A DNA stretch of 64,000 nucleotides from Paracoccaceae bacterium. GTDB lineage: Bacteria > Pseudomonadota > Alphaproteobacteria > Rhodobacterales > Rhodobacteraceae. The position numbers and the translations under genes were made by a program. The stretch is taken from assembly GCA_020637675.1 (NCBI GenBank), contig JACKKD010000001.1, positions 1-64,000 of the forward strand, given 5' to 3'. The notes under the pieces were generated by a model that saw only the letters and a program-made list of their open reading frames with translations, was not told where the DNA came from and did no database searches. Positions 52,719 to 60,470 of this stretch are shown here, piece by piece (positions within the stretch are counted from its first letter, which is position 1; each line of letters begins with the position of its first letter).

Positions 52719-53648
52719 TCACAATGGGGCGCGCGGGCCATCCTGCGCAATGGCCGCGGCGACGCGGGCGGCAAGTCGGGCATTGTTCAGGACCAGGGCG
52801 ATGTTGGCCTGAAGCGACCTGCCTTCGGTCAGCTCGAAGATACGGGCGAGAAGGAAAGGCGTCACCTCCTTCGCCGCGATGCCTCGTGCGGCCGCCTCTG
52901 CCAGCGCCGTCTCGATCGCCGGCACGATACGATCCCGGAGGATTTCCGCCTCGGCGGGGATCGGATTGGCGACAAGCTGGCCGCCCGCGAGGCCGAGCCG
53001 CGCGCGCATGAGCTGCGCGGCCGCGATCTCCTCCGCACGGTCCATGCGGAGCGGCGCCGCGAGGCCCGAGGCGCGCGACCAGAAGGCGGGGAAGTCGTCC
53101 TGGCCGAAGGCGATGACCGGAACGCCGAGCGTCTCCAGGACTTCGAGTGTCTTCGGCAGATCGAGGATCGCCTTGGCGCCCGCGGAGACGACCGTGACGG
53201 GGGTGCGGGCGAGTTCCTGAAGGTCGGCGGAGACGTCGAAGCTCGTCTCGGCGCCCCGATGGACGCCGCCGATGCCGCCGGTGGCGAAGACGGCGATCCC
53301 GGCGAGATGGGCAGCGATCATCGTCGCGGCGACGGTCGTGGCGCCGGTGCGCCCCTGCGCGAGGCAGGCGGCGAGATCGGCGCGGGAGAGCTTCATGACC
53401 TCGCGGGCGCGGGCGAGCGCTTCAAGCTGGCGGTCGTCGAGCCCGATGTGGAGCCTGCCTGCCATGACGGCAATGGTCGCCGGCACGGCGCCGGCCGCCC
53501 GGACCTCGGCCTCGACCCGGCGCGCGGTTTCCAGATTCTGCGGGAATGGCATGCCATGAGTGATGATTGTCGATTCCAAAGCAACAATCGGCGCGCCCGC
53601 GCGGCGTGCGTCCGATACCTCGGCCGAGAAGGTGAGGGGGGCGGTCAT
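52719..53648 (-). CDS. psuG: Pseudouridine-5'-phosphate glycosidase
   Basis: The product is 309 aa. It carries the family blocks VALESTIITHGMPFPQN (catalytic Glu region), GRTGATTVAATMIAAHLAGI, and VVSAGAKAILDLPKTLEVLE with the active lysines. It cleaves pseudouridine 5'-phosphate to uracil and ribose 5-phosphate. Its start overlaps the kinase stop by four bases, so both enzymes of pseudouridine breakdown are made together. Confidence 0.95.
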   Translation of the reverse strand: MTAPLTFSAEVSDARRAGAPIVALESTIITHGMPFPQNLETARRVEAEVRAAGAVPATIAVMAGRLHIGLDDRQLEALARAREVMKLSRADLAACLAQGRTGATTVAATMIAAHLAGIAVFATGGIGGVHRGAETSFDVSADLQELARTPVTVVSAGAKAILDLPKTLEVLETLGVPVIAFGQDDFPAFWSRASGLAAPLRMDRAEEIAAAQLMRARLGLAGGQLVANPIPAEAEILRDRIVPAIETALAEAAARGIAAKEVTPFLLARIFELTEGRSLQANIALVLNNARLAARVAAAIAQDGPRAPL

Positions 53649-54547
53649 GATACGATGTCTCCCGAGACGTAGAGGGCGGCCGCGGCAAGCGCCGAGTCGA
53701 GGGCACGGGTGCGGCTCTCGCCCCGGCGTTCGGCCGCGATATGCGCGGCCATGAAGGTGTCGCCCGCCCCGGTGACGCGGGTGACAAGGACCGGCGGCGG
53801 CTCGGCCGTGAGGATGCCGTCGGCCGTCGCGTCCGCGCTGGTCCGGCCGCCGTCGGTGACGAGGACGCGCGCCGCGCCGCGGTCGAGAAGCCCCGCGGCG
53901 GCCTCGGGCGCCGAGGCGAAACGGCGCTGGCAGAGAAGCCCCGCCTCCTCAAGGTTCACGTAGAGCGTGGCGCGCGGCACGGGCAGGAGTGGCAGGAGCC
54001 GCTCGGCCTTGCCGGGCGAGGCGGGGGCCACCCGGAGATCGGCCGCCGAAAACAGCGCAGAGGCGGCGATGTCGGCCAGCAGCCCCTGGGTCAGGTTGCC
54101 GTCGAGCGCGACCGGGCCGGCCCAGGGGGCGTCCGCCGTTCCGAGCGTGCCGTCGGCGAGCGGACGCAGGATCTTGTCGCCCGCGGCCTCGAGCGAGTGG
54201 GCGTCGGCGATGGCGGCGACAAGGCCGTTGCCACCCTCCACCGCCATGTAGCGGTCCGTCGGCAGATCGTCGGATCGGTAGACGTGATCGGTCAGGAGGC
54301 CGAGGCGGCGGCAGGAGGCGACGAGCTCGTCGCCTTCGGCATCGCGGCCTATGGCCGTCAGGATCGCCGGACGGAGACCGAAGCGCGCGAGCGTCATGGC
54401 GATGTTCATCGCGACGCCGCCGGGAAGCCGGGTGATCCGTCCGGGCACGTCCGCGCCCGAAACCATGTGGGCGGGTGTGCGGCCGATGATGTCCCAGAGG
54501 ACGGAGCCGATGCAGAGGATGTCGGGTCGTGCGGTCATGCGCGACAT
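53645..54547 (-). CDS. psuK: PfkB-family kinase, probable pseudouridine kinase
   Basis: The product is 300 aa. The PfkB signatures are LPGGVAMNIAMTLARFG near the N-terminus and VTRVTGAGDTFMAAHIAAE with the catalytic Asp near the C-terminus. Coupling to psuG by a four-base overlap makes pseudouridine the likely substrate, giving pseudouridine 5'-phosphate for PsuG. ATG 54547 and ATG 54538 are both possible starts, and neither has a strong ribosome site. No pseudouridine transporter is adjacent. Confidence 0.85.
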   Translation of the reverse strand: MSRMTARPDILCIGSVLWDIIGRTPAHMVSGADVPGRITRLPGGVAMNIAMTLARFGLRPAILTAIGRDAEGDELVASCRRLGLLTDHVYRSDDLPTDRYMAVEGGNGLVAAIADAHSLEAAGDKILRPLADGTLGTADAPWAGPVALDGNLTQGLLADIAASALFSAADLRVAPASPGKAERLLPLLPVPRATLYVNLEEAGLLCQRRFASAPEAAAGLLDRGAARVLVTDGGRTSADATADGILTAEPPPVLVTRVTGAGDTFMAAHIAAERRGESRTRALDSALAAAALYVSGDIVS

Positions 54548-54586
54548 TTGCCGCGAAACCGGCTGCCCCGCAAGCGCGCCCGCCCG

Positions 54587-54922
54587 TCAGCCACGCAATG
54601 GATAGCGGTCGGTCTCCTCGAAGACATCCATCGCCACGGTGCCGGCCGGGATGCGCGCCGAATGGACGGTGCCGGCGGGGATGTCGTAGCTTTCGCCCGG
54701 GCCATAGCGGCGGGTCACGCCGCCGATCGTGAACTCGATCGACCCTTCCAGCACGGTACCCCACTGGGCGCCGTGGGAATGGGGCGGCAGGTCGAAATCG
54801 CGCAGGAACGTGAAGAAGACCACGAGCCCCGCCTCCGACCGCAGCGCATGGGTGTGAACGTCGGTTTCGGGGAACGGCAGATCCACGCCGGGCAGGGCGC
54901 GGATGAAGGCGGCAAGGGGCAC
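54587..54922 (-). CDS. Cupin-domain protein
   Basis: From GTG 54922 the product is 111 aa. The cupin motif region is LPPHSHGAQWGTVLEGSIEF, and the second strand ends with DIPAGTVHSARIPAG. The His residues could bind a metal. GAAAGGACC lies eight bases before this GTG; a GTG at 54952 would add ten residues. It is probably a small enzyme or sensor of unknown substrate and is co-directional with psuK. Confidence 0.75.
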   Translation of the reverse strand: MPLAAFIRALPGVDLPFPETDVHTHALRSEAGLVVFFTFLRDFDLPPHSHGAQWGTVLEGSIEFTIGGVTRRYGPGESYDIPAGTVHSARIPAGTVAMDVFEETDRYPLRG

Positions 54923-54997
54923 GGGACAGGTCCTTTCGATCTCATCGGGCACATTGGCGGCCCGGGCGCGGGCGCTGTCAACTCGGACGCGAGAGGT

Positions 54998-55627
54998 TCA
55001 GTGCAGCGGCGGCTGGAAGGCCTGTTTCACGAACTGCCGGAAGAGCAGGATCTGCCCCACGATCATGTGCGGCTCGCCGAGCGCCTTGCCCATGACGATG
55101 CCGCCTTCCACGACGGTCGAGACCATGTCGGCCAGCGCGTCGAGGTCGATCTCCTCGCGCGGCGGATAGACGGCGGCGATCTCGTCGAAGATCGCCCGGA
55201 ACCGCGCCCGCCAGCCAAGGACGGCGCGGCGGTTGAGGTCGCGCACCGCGGCGTCGAAGAGCCTGTCCTGATAGGCTGCGGTGGCGACGATGCAGCCAGG
55301 ATGCCCGTTCGGCATGTCGGCGAGCATTTCGGCCAGCAGCCGGAAGCCGATAAGCGCCGAATGCAACGGGTCGTCGTTGAGCTCGCGCGCCCGCGCCCAG
55401 AGGCCGTCGAAGATCTCGTCCTCGATCTCGATGTGCCGCTCGATCAGCGCGCGGGCGAGCGCGCTCTTGTCCGGGAAGTGGTAGAAGAACCCGCCCTTGG
55501 TGATCTCGGCCGCCGCGACGATCTCCTCGATCGAGGTCGCGTCGAACCCCTTCTGAAGAATGGCATCCTGGGCGATCCCGAGAATTCGGGCTCGGGTCTC
55601 GGCCCCCCGTGCTGCGGTGCGGGACAT
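54998..55627 (-). CDS. TetR-family transcriptional regulator
   Basis: The product is 209 aa. The helix-turn-helix is at residues about 12-58 (TSIEEIVAAAEITKGGFFYH, then FPDKSALARALI). The remainder is an all-helical ligand-binding domain with one Cys (HPGCIVAT). GGAGGATCG precedes the ATG. It is divergent from the homocysteine S-methyltransferase gene, and inverted repeats lie between them, so it probably represses that gene and itself. Confidence 0.92.
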   Translation of the reverse strand: MSRTAARGAETRARILGIAQDAILQKGFDATSIEEIVAAAEITKGGFFYHFPDKSALARALIERHIEIEDEIFDGLWARARELNDDPLHSALIGFRLLAEMLADMPNGHPGCIVATAAYQDRLFDAAVRDLNRRAVLGWRARFRAIFDEIAAVYPPREEIDLDALADMVSTVVEGGIVMGKALGEPHMIVGQILLFRQFVKQAFQPPLH

Positions 55628-55641
55628 GGTCGATCCTCCGT

Positions 55642-55662
55642 GGTATGGTGTACCGCCGGTAC
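55642..55662. promoter_or_regulatory. Candidate TetR operator, site 1
   Basis: The perfect palindrome GTACCG-C-CGGTAC spans 55650-55662, and an overlapping GGTA-N5-TACC lies at 55642-55654. It stands 15 bases upstream of the TetR start codon, in position for autorepression. Confidence 0.55.
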
Positions 55663-55750
55663 GGAAACTCTGCCCCGGGGCGCCGGCGCTTGCCGGGGCG
55701 CGATCATTACAGCTTTGTTATTCAAATGAATTTTGGCTTCGAGCCAATCT

Positions 55751-55768
55751 ATACCACGTTCCCGGTAT
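55751..55768. promoter_or_regulatory. Candidate TetR operator, site 2
   Basis: The inverted repeat ATACC-N8-GGTAT shares the GGTA/TACC half-sites of site 1. It stands 56 bases before the homocysteine S-methyltransferase start codon, where a promoter would be expected. Confidence 0.5.
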
Positions 55769-55824
55769 CTCTCAAAGCCCGTCGCGTCTAGTCATCCCGC
55801 ATCTTCAAACAAGGACTTTCAGAC

Positions 55825-56814
55825 ATGCAAAGTTACAAGACACGTGCACTCGCTTCGCACATTTCCGACCGGTTCTGGCTGGCCGATGGCGGGCTGGAGA
55901 CGACGCTCATCTTCCATCACGGGATTGACCTGCCGCACTTCGCCTCGTTTCCGCTGCTCCGGTCCTCGAAGGGCCGTGCCCGGCTGAGCGATTATTTCGA
56001 GGGCTACCTCGGCGCGGCGCGGACGCACGGTGCGGGCTTCGTGCTCGACACGGCCACCTGGCGCTCAGGCCAGGGCTGGGGCGCGATCATGGGGCACTCG
56101 CCGGAAGAGATCGACGCCGTCAACCGCGATGCCGTCGCCTTCGCCCGCGCCGTCGCGTCGTCGCCGGCGGCCGCCGGTATCCCGGTCATGGTGAACGGAG
56201 TGGTGGGGCCGCATGGCGACGCCTATGCCCCGGACCGTCTGCTGGACGAAGCCGAGGCGGAAGAGGCGCATGGGCGGCAGGTCCGCACGCTGGCGCGGGC
56301 CGGCGTCGATCTGGTGACCGCGACGACGATCGCGAATGCCGCCGAGGGCATCGGCATCGCGCGGGCTGCGATCAGGGCCGATGTGCCCGTCGTGATCTCC
56401 TTCACGGTGGAGACGGACGGCCGCCTGGTCACCGGGCAGCCCCTCGGCGAGGCGATTGCCGAGACCGAGGCGGCAACCGGCGGGGCCGTCGCCTGGTACG
56501 GCGTCAACTGCGCCCATCCCGACCACTTCCGCGGCGTGCTGGAGGGCGACTGGCGCAGCCGGATCGGCATGATCCGGGCCAATGCCTCGCGCAAGAGCCA
56601 CGCGGAACTGGACGAGTCGACCGAACTCGACGCGGGCGACGCCGCCGAACTTGCCGCCGATTACCGCGCGCTGATGGAGGTGCTGCCTGCGCTCCGGGTG
56701 TTCGGCGGCTGCTGCGGCACCGACGTCAGCCATGTCGCCGCCATCGGCCATCGCTGCGTCGCGCCCGACCACGCGACCAACGATCGCGTGCGAGGGGATG
56801 CAGATGCTGGCTGA
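55825..56814 (+). CDS. Homocysteine S-methyltransferase-family protein
   Basis: The product is 329 aa. It opens with LADGGLETTLIFHHGIDLPH. The zinc-binding cysteines are Cys229 (GVNCAHP) and Cys296-Cys297 (GGCCGTD), as in the family that moves a methyl group from betaine, S-methylmethionine or SAM to homocysteine. The methyl donor cannot be read from the sequence. It is divergent from a TetR gene with shared operator-like repeats. Its last bases overlap the start of the DUF1127 peptide gene. Confidence 0.88.
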   Translation: MQSYKTRALASHISDRFWLADGGLETTLIFHHGIDLPHFASFPLLRSSKGRARLSDYFEGYLGAARTHGAGFVLDTATWRSGQGWGAIMGHSPEEIDAVNRDAVAFARAVASSPAAAGIPVMVNGVVGPHGDAYAPDRLLDEAEAEEAHGRQVRTLARAGVDLVTATTIANAAEGIGIARAAIRADVPVVISFTVETDGRLVTGQPLGEAIAETEAATGGAVAWYGVNCAHPDHFRGVLEGDWRSRIGMIRANASRKSHAELDESTELDAGDAAELAADYRALMEVLPALRVFGGCCGTDVSHVAAIGHRCVAPDHATNDRVRGDADAG

Positions 56815-56965
56815 CATGAGGACGCGGTGGCAGGCGAAGCGGCACCGGTCGCGGACGCGCCGCGCGGTGGCCGGGCTGCCGGACCATCTCCTGCGCGACA
56901 TCGGCCTTGCGCCGGACGACAGGGGCCGGCGCGTACTGGACCATTTGCTGCCCACCGGTCCCTGA
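56804..56965 (+). CDS. DUF1127 small basic protein
   Basis: From ATG 56804 the product is 53 aa, rich in arginine. The DUF1127 core is TRRAVAGLPDHLLRDIGLAP. GAGGGG precedes this ATG at good spacing, and ATG 56798 is too close to it. Short DUF1127 proteins are linked to RNA turnover and phosphate or stress responses in other alphaproteobacteria. It overlaps the methyltransferase 3' end by 11 bases in another frame. Confidence 0.8.
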   Translation: MLADMRTRWQAKRHRSRTRRAVAGLPDHLLRDIGLAPDDRGRRVLDHLLPTGP

Positions 56966-57089
56966 GGAGTCCGGCCCGGACCGCACAGGGTTCGGGCCGG
57001 TCCAAAGCGGTTTGGCATTTGCCTGCCGCCGGTCGATAATGGGGCATCCCGCGCCTGTCCCCCTGGCGCGCCAGACCGCAGGAGACCTC

Positions 57090-57848
57090 ATGCCAGACCC
57101 CCGTGCGCCCCGCCTTTGCGTGCTCATCGACGCCGACAACGTGCCCGCCCAATACGCCGAGGCGATCTTCGAGGAGATCGCCTCGCTCGGCGAAGCCTCG
57201 GTCCGGCGGATCTACGGCGACTGGTCGGCGACACGGTTGAACGCCTGGGCGCGCAAGGTGGCGGCGCTGGGGCTGGTCGCGGACCAGCAGTTCTCCAATA
57301 CCAAGGGCAAGAACGCCTCGGACATCGGTCTGGTGATCGCCGCGATGGATTTCCTGCACTCTCGCCTCTTCGACGGCTTCGTGCTGGTCAGTTCGGACAG
57401 CGACTTCACCCGGCTCGCGGCGCGGATCCGCGAACAGGGGCTCGATGTCTTCGGGATCGGCGAACAAAAGACGCCCGAGGCCTTCCGCATGGCGTGCAAG
57501 CGGTTCATCTATGTCGAGAACCTCGTCGCGGGGCCGGAAGCCGAGGCGCCGGCGCCCGCGGCCGGGGCCAGCCCGCAGGCCGCCGCCCGCGAGGCGCCGA
57601 AGGCCGCCGCCGGGAAGGAACCTCCGGTCAAGGCGATCCCGCTCGTCGTCGCGGCGATGCGCGCGATCGGCGGCGACGAGGACTGGTATTCCCTCGGCCA
57701 GCTCGGCCAGTTCATCGTCCAGGCCAACCCCGATTTCGACACCCGCACCTACGGCAGTGCCAAGCTCAGCGATCTCTTGCGCAAGATCAGCCGGTTCGAG
57801 GTGAAGACCGGGCCTGGCAACCACCTGATGGTCCGCGACCTGGCCTGA
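57090..57848 (+). CDS. NYN-domain protein with C-terminal OST-HTH/LOTUS domain
   Basis: The product is 252 aa. Residues about 8-150 are a NYN (PIN-like) domain with the acidic site residues in VLIDADN, NASDIGLVIAAMD and LVSSDSDFTRLA. An Ala/Pro-rich linker (about 150-175) follows. Residues about 180-252 match the OST-HTH/LOTUS pattern (GQFIVQANPDFDTRTYGSAK and LSDLLRK). The domains suggest an RNA-cleaving or RNA-binding protein in the cytoplasm. GCAGGAGACCTC precedes ATG 57090. The target RNA is unknown. Confidence 0.85.
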   Translation: MPDPRAPRLCVLIDADNVPAQYAEAIFEEIASLGEASVRRIYGDWSATRLNAWARKVAALGLVADQQFSNTKGKNASDIGLVIAAMDFLHSRLFDGFVLVSSDSDFTRLAARIREQGLDVFGIGEQKTPEAFRMACKRFIYVENLVAGPEAEAPAPAAGASPQAAAREAPKAAAGKEPPVKAIPLVVAAMRAIGGDEDWYSLGQLGQFIVQANPDFDTRTYGSAKLSDLLRKISRFEVKTGPGNHLMVRDLA

Positions 57849-57925
57849 CGGCGCGCTGCCGGGACGCCGCCTCTCGGGGGGGTTGCGCCGCCCGGCGATC
57901 CGGTCTATACGCGCGCCACTTCACA

Positions 57926-58007
57926 GGCGAGGCTTGGGCCTTGCGGGGAGAAATCCCGCAAGGTCCGCCGGTTGTCGCGGACAAGGGTCCGCGATGATGG
58001 CTTCGCC
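57926..58007 (+). promoter_or_regulatory. Structured mRNA leader of rpsB (candidate S2 autoregulatory element)
   Basis: A three-way junction can be drawn. The outer helix GGCGA (57926-57930) pairs with TCGCC (58003-58007). Inside are hairpin A, CCTTGCGGG/CCCGCAAGG (57939-57947 with 57955-57963, extendable to 12 bp), and hairpin B, TCGCGGAC/GTCCGCGA (57975-57982 with 57987-57994) with loop AAGG. It ends 27 bases before the rpsB ATG. Ribosomal protein S2 is known to repress its own mRNA in other bacteria, so this may be the binding site. Confidence 0.6.
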
Positions 58008-58034
58008 GAGGCATGAAACCGGAAAGGAAAAGGC

Positions 58035-58793
58035 ATGGCGCTTCCCGAATTCTCCATGCGTCAGCTTCTTGAAGCTGGCGTTCACTACGGTCACCAGACG
58101 CAGCGCTGGAACCCGCGGATGGCCGAGTACATCTACGGCGACCGCAACGGCATCCACATCATCGACCTGACGCAGACGGTGCCGATGCTCGACGCCGCGC
58201 TGAACGTCATCCGCGAGACGGTGGCCAAGGGCGGCCGCATCCTCTTCGTCGGCACCAAGCGGCAGGCGCAGAAGGCCATCGCCGAGGCTGCGGAAAAGAG
58301 TGCGCAGTACTACATGAACCACCGCTGGCTCGGCGGGACGCTGACGAACTGGAAGACCGTCTCCCAGTCGATCCAGCGGCTGAAGCAGATCGACGAGATT
58401 CTCGGCGGGGGCGCGGCCGGCCTGACCAAGAAGGAACGGCTGGGCATGGAGCGCGAGCAGGCGAAACTCGAGGCGGCCCTCGGCGGGATCCGCGAGATGG
58501 GAGGCCTGCCCGACCTTCTCTTCGTGATCGACGTGAACAAGGAAGACCTCGCCATCCTCGAGGCGCAGAAGCTCGGCATCCCGGTCGTGGCCGTTGTCGA
58601 CACCAACTGCTCGCCCAAGGGCGTGGACTACGTGATCCCGGGCAACGATGACGCCGCCCGCGCCATCGCGCTCTACTGCGACCTCGTGAGCCGGGCCGCG
58701 CTCGACGGCATGTCGGCGCAGATGGGTGCCGCAGGCATCGACCTCGGCGCGCTGGAAGAGGCGCCCGCGGAAGAGGCCGCAGCGGAAGCCTGA
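58035..58793 (+). CDS. rpsB: 30S ribosomal protein S2
   Basis: The product is 252 aa. Signatures are FSMRQLLEAGVHYGHQTQRW, then NPRMAEYIYGDRNGIHIIDL, and PDLLFVIDVNKEDLAILEAQ. It is part of the small ribosomal subunit and is needed for binding of S1. The C-terminus is an Ala/Glu-rich tail (EEAPAEEAAAEA). GGAAAGGAAAAGGC precedes the ATG. It is followed by two hairpins and tsf, the conserved rpsB-tsf order. Confidence 0.98.
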   Translation: MALPEFSMRQLLEAGVHYGHQTQRWNPRMAEYIYGDRNGIHIIDLTQTVPMLDAALNVIRETVAKGGRILFVGTKRQAQKAIAEAAEKSAQYYMNHRWLGGTLTNWKTVSQSIQRLKQIDEILGGGAAGLTKKERLGMEREQAKLEAALGGIREMGGLPDLLFVIDVNKEDLAILEAQKLGIPVVAVVDTNCSPKGVDYVIPGNDDAARAIALYCDLVSRAALDGMSAQMGAAGIDLGALEEAPAEEAAAEA

Positions 58794-58800
58794 GCGCGGG

Positions 58801-58858
58801 CAGGGGCCGAAGGGGCCCCTGTCATCCGACAGTCACCAGGCGGGGATATGCCCCGCCT
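58801..58858 (+). terminator. Two hairpins between rpsB and tsf
   Basis: Hairpin 1 is CAGGGGCC/GGCCCCTG with loop GAAGG (58801-58821). Hairpin 2 is AGGCGGGG/CCCCGCCT with loop ATATG (58838-58858). Both are perfect 8-bp stems without T-runs. They probably set the S2:EF-Ts ratio by partial termination or RNA processing. Confidence 0.75.
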
Positions 58859-58888
58859 GACCCATTTCAAGATGAAGGAGAGCCAGCC

Positions 58889-59776
58889 ATGGCTATCACC
58901 GCCCAGATGGTGAAGGAACTGCGCGACACGACCGGCGCAGGCATGATGGACGCGAAGAAGGCGCTGACCGAGGTGAACGGCGACATGGAAGCCGCGATCG
59001 ACTGGCTTCGCACCAAGGGCCTCGCCAAGGCCGCCAAGAAGTCCGGCCGCGTCGCCGCCGAGGGTCTCGTCGGCATCTCCGTTCGCGACGGCCGGGGCGT
59101 CGCCATCGAGATCAACTCGGAAACCGACTTCGTCGCCAAGAACGCCGACTTCCAGCAGATGGTGCGTGACATCACCGATCTCGCGCTGCAGACCGGCGAA
59201 AGCATCGAGGTCCTGCGGGCGACGCACCTGAACGGCAAGCCGGTCGAGGAGGTCATCACCGAAGCCATCGCGCGGATCGGCGAGAACATGAACCTGCGCC
59301 GGATGCACCTTCTGGAGGGTGACACGGTGGTCTCCTACGTCCACAACACCGCGGCGGAGGGCATGGGGCGGATCGGCGTTCTCGTCGCGCTCAACGGTCC
59401 GAAGGACAAGGCAGAGGCCATCGGCAAGCAGATCGCCATGCACGTCGCCGCGACCTCGCCCGCGTCGCTGAGCGAAAAGGACCTCGATCCCTCGCTCATC
59501 GAGAGGGAAAAGGCGATCCTGACCGAGCAGGCCCGCGAGTCGGGCAAGCCCGAGGCGGTGATCGAGAAGATGATTGTCGGGCGGATGGCGAAGTTCTTCG
59601 AGGAGGTCACGCTGCTTGGCCAGAAGTTCGTGATCAACCCCGACATCACCGTGGCCCAGGCCGCGAAGGATGCGGGTGTGGAGATCACCGGCTTCGCCCG
59701 CGTCGCCGTCGGCGAGGGCATCGAGAAGGAAAAGGAGGACTTCGCGGCCGAGGTTGCGAAGACCCTCGGCGCCTGA
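58889..59776 (+). CDS. tsf: Elongation factor Ts
   Basis: The product is 295 aa. It has the EF-Ts signatures VKELRDTTGAGMMDAKKALT and VEINSETDFVAKN-like EINSETDFVAKN. It exchanges GDP for GTP on EF-Tu in translation. AAGGAGAG lies before the ATG. An intrinsic terminator follows 31 bases after the stop. Confidence 0.98.
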   Translation: MAITAQMVKELRDTTGAGMMDAKKALTEVNGDMEAAIDWLRTKGLAKAAKKSGRVAAEGLVGISVRDGRGVAIEINSETDFVAKNADFQQMVRDITDLALQTGESIEVLRATHLNGKPVEEVITEAIARIGENMNLRRMHLLEGDTVVSYVHNTAAEGMGRIGVLVALNGPKDKAEAIGKQIAMHVAATSPASLSEKDLDPSLIEREKAILTEQARESGKPEAVIEKMIVGRMAKFFEEVTLLGQKFVINPDITVAQAAKDAGVEITGFARVAVGEGIEKEKEDFAAEVAKTLGA

Positions 59777-59807
59777 GCCGATCCGGTCCCGAGTGGCAAT
59801 CTTGCGG

Positions 59808-59827
59808 GGGGCGCGGCAACGCGCCCC
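59808..59827 (+). terminator. Terminator after tsf
   Basis: A perfect 8-bp stem GGGGCGCG/CGCGCCCC with a stable GCAA tetraloop is followed by TTTCGCGTTT. Confidence 0.8.
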
Positions 59828-59848
59828 TTTCGCGTTTCGGACCGCGCG

Positions 59849-60062
59849 AAAAGACGGTGCGCCTTCCCGCAGGAAAACGCACCGCCGCGAAACGCGCCCG
59901 CGCCTGTCGGGGGACGGGGACAGGGCACGCCTCATGCCGGCCCGGCCGGCTGGACCTTGGATTCGGTCGGTCCGGCGTCCGGTTTCCCGGCCGACCCTTC
60001 GCCCCGCAAATCGCGGGCTGGTCCGGGCCGCTGTTCCTGGCCAATGCCACCACTCACGGAAC
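59849..60062 (+). repeat. About 215-bp repeat, copy 1
   Basis: This unit is similar along its length to 60137-60351, in the same orientation. Both begin with a hairpin of CGGTGCG.../CGCACCG and end with an identical 3' block of about 31 bases containing GGCCAATGCCACCACTCACG. The middle differs at many positions but keeps length. It lies between tsf and the guaA 3' end. No protein reading is consistent between the copies. Confidence 0.8.
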
Positions 60063-60136
60063 AAAGTGACACTAGCCGAGTCGCCCGATGCGTGATTGAC
60101 GAGGATCAATGCACGCAAGGCGATATCCTTCTCGGA

Positions 60137-60351
60137 AAAAGGCGGTGCGTCTCCCGCTCGGGAAACGCACCGCCCATAAAGCGCGCCGCACCTGTTGGGG
60201 ATGAGGACAGGGCGCGTCTCTGTTGCCGGGTCTGCCAGGCGGAATATACACCCGACAGGCCCAGCATCCGGTTTCCCGGGCTCCCCTTTCCCCCGCAAAG
60301 AGCGGGTTGGTCCGGGGCGCTGTTCCTGGCCAATGCCACCACTCACGGAAC
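60137..60351 (+). repeat. About 215-bp repeat, copy 2
   Basis: This is the second unit of the pair. Its 5' hairpin is CGGTGCGT/ACGCACCG with an inner CTCCCG...CGGGA. Compensating changes against copy 1 (GGTGCGC against GGTGCGT) keep most of the stem. A 74-base spacer separates the copies. From 60352 to 60470 I see no gene or further structure. Confidence 0.8.
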
Positions 60352-60470
60352 GATTGGATTATTGCCAGCTTACGCAGGGTCAAGAAAGTAAGGGAATCCT
60401 TACCGGCCTGAAATCGAAGGGCAATGGAGCGTGCGTCGCGGCCTCGGCGGGCCGGGCGGAACCGTCCCGG

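Noticed and set aside
55663..55824. Possible SAM riboswitch before the homocysteine S-methyltransferase
   Set aside because: No SAM-I or SAM-II core is present; the palindromes fit a TetR operator better.
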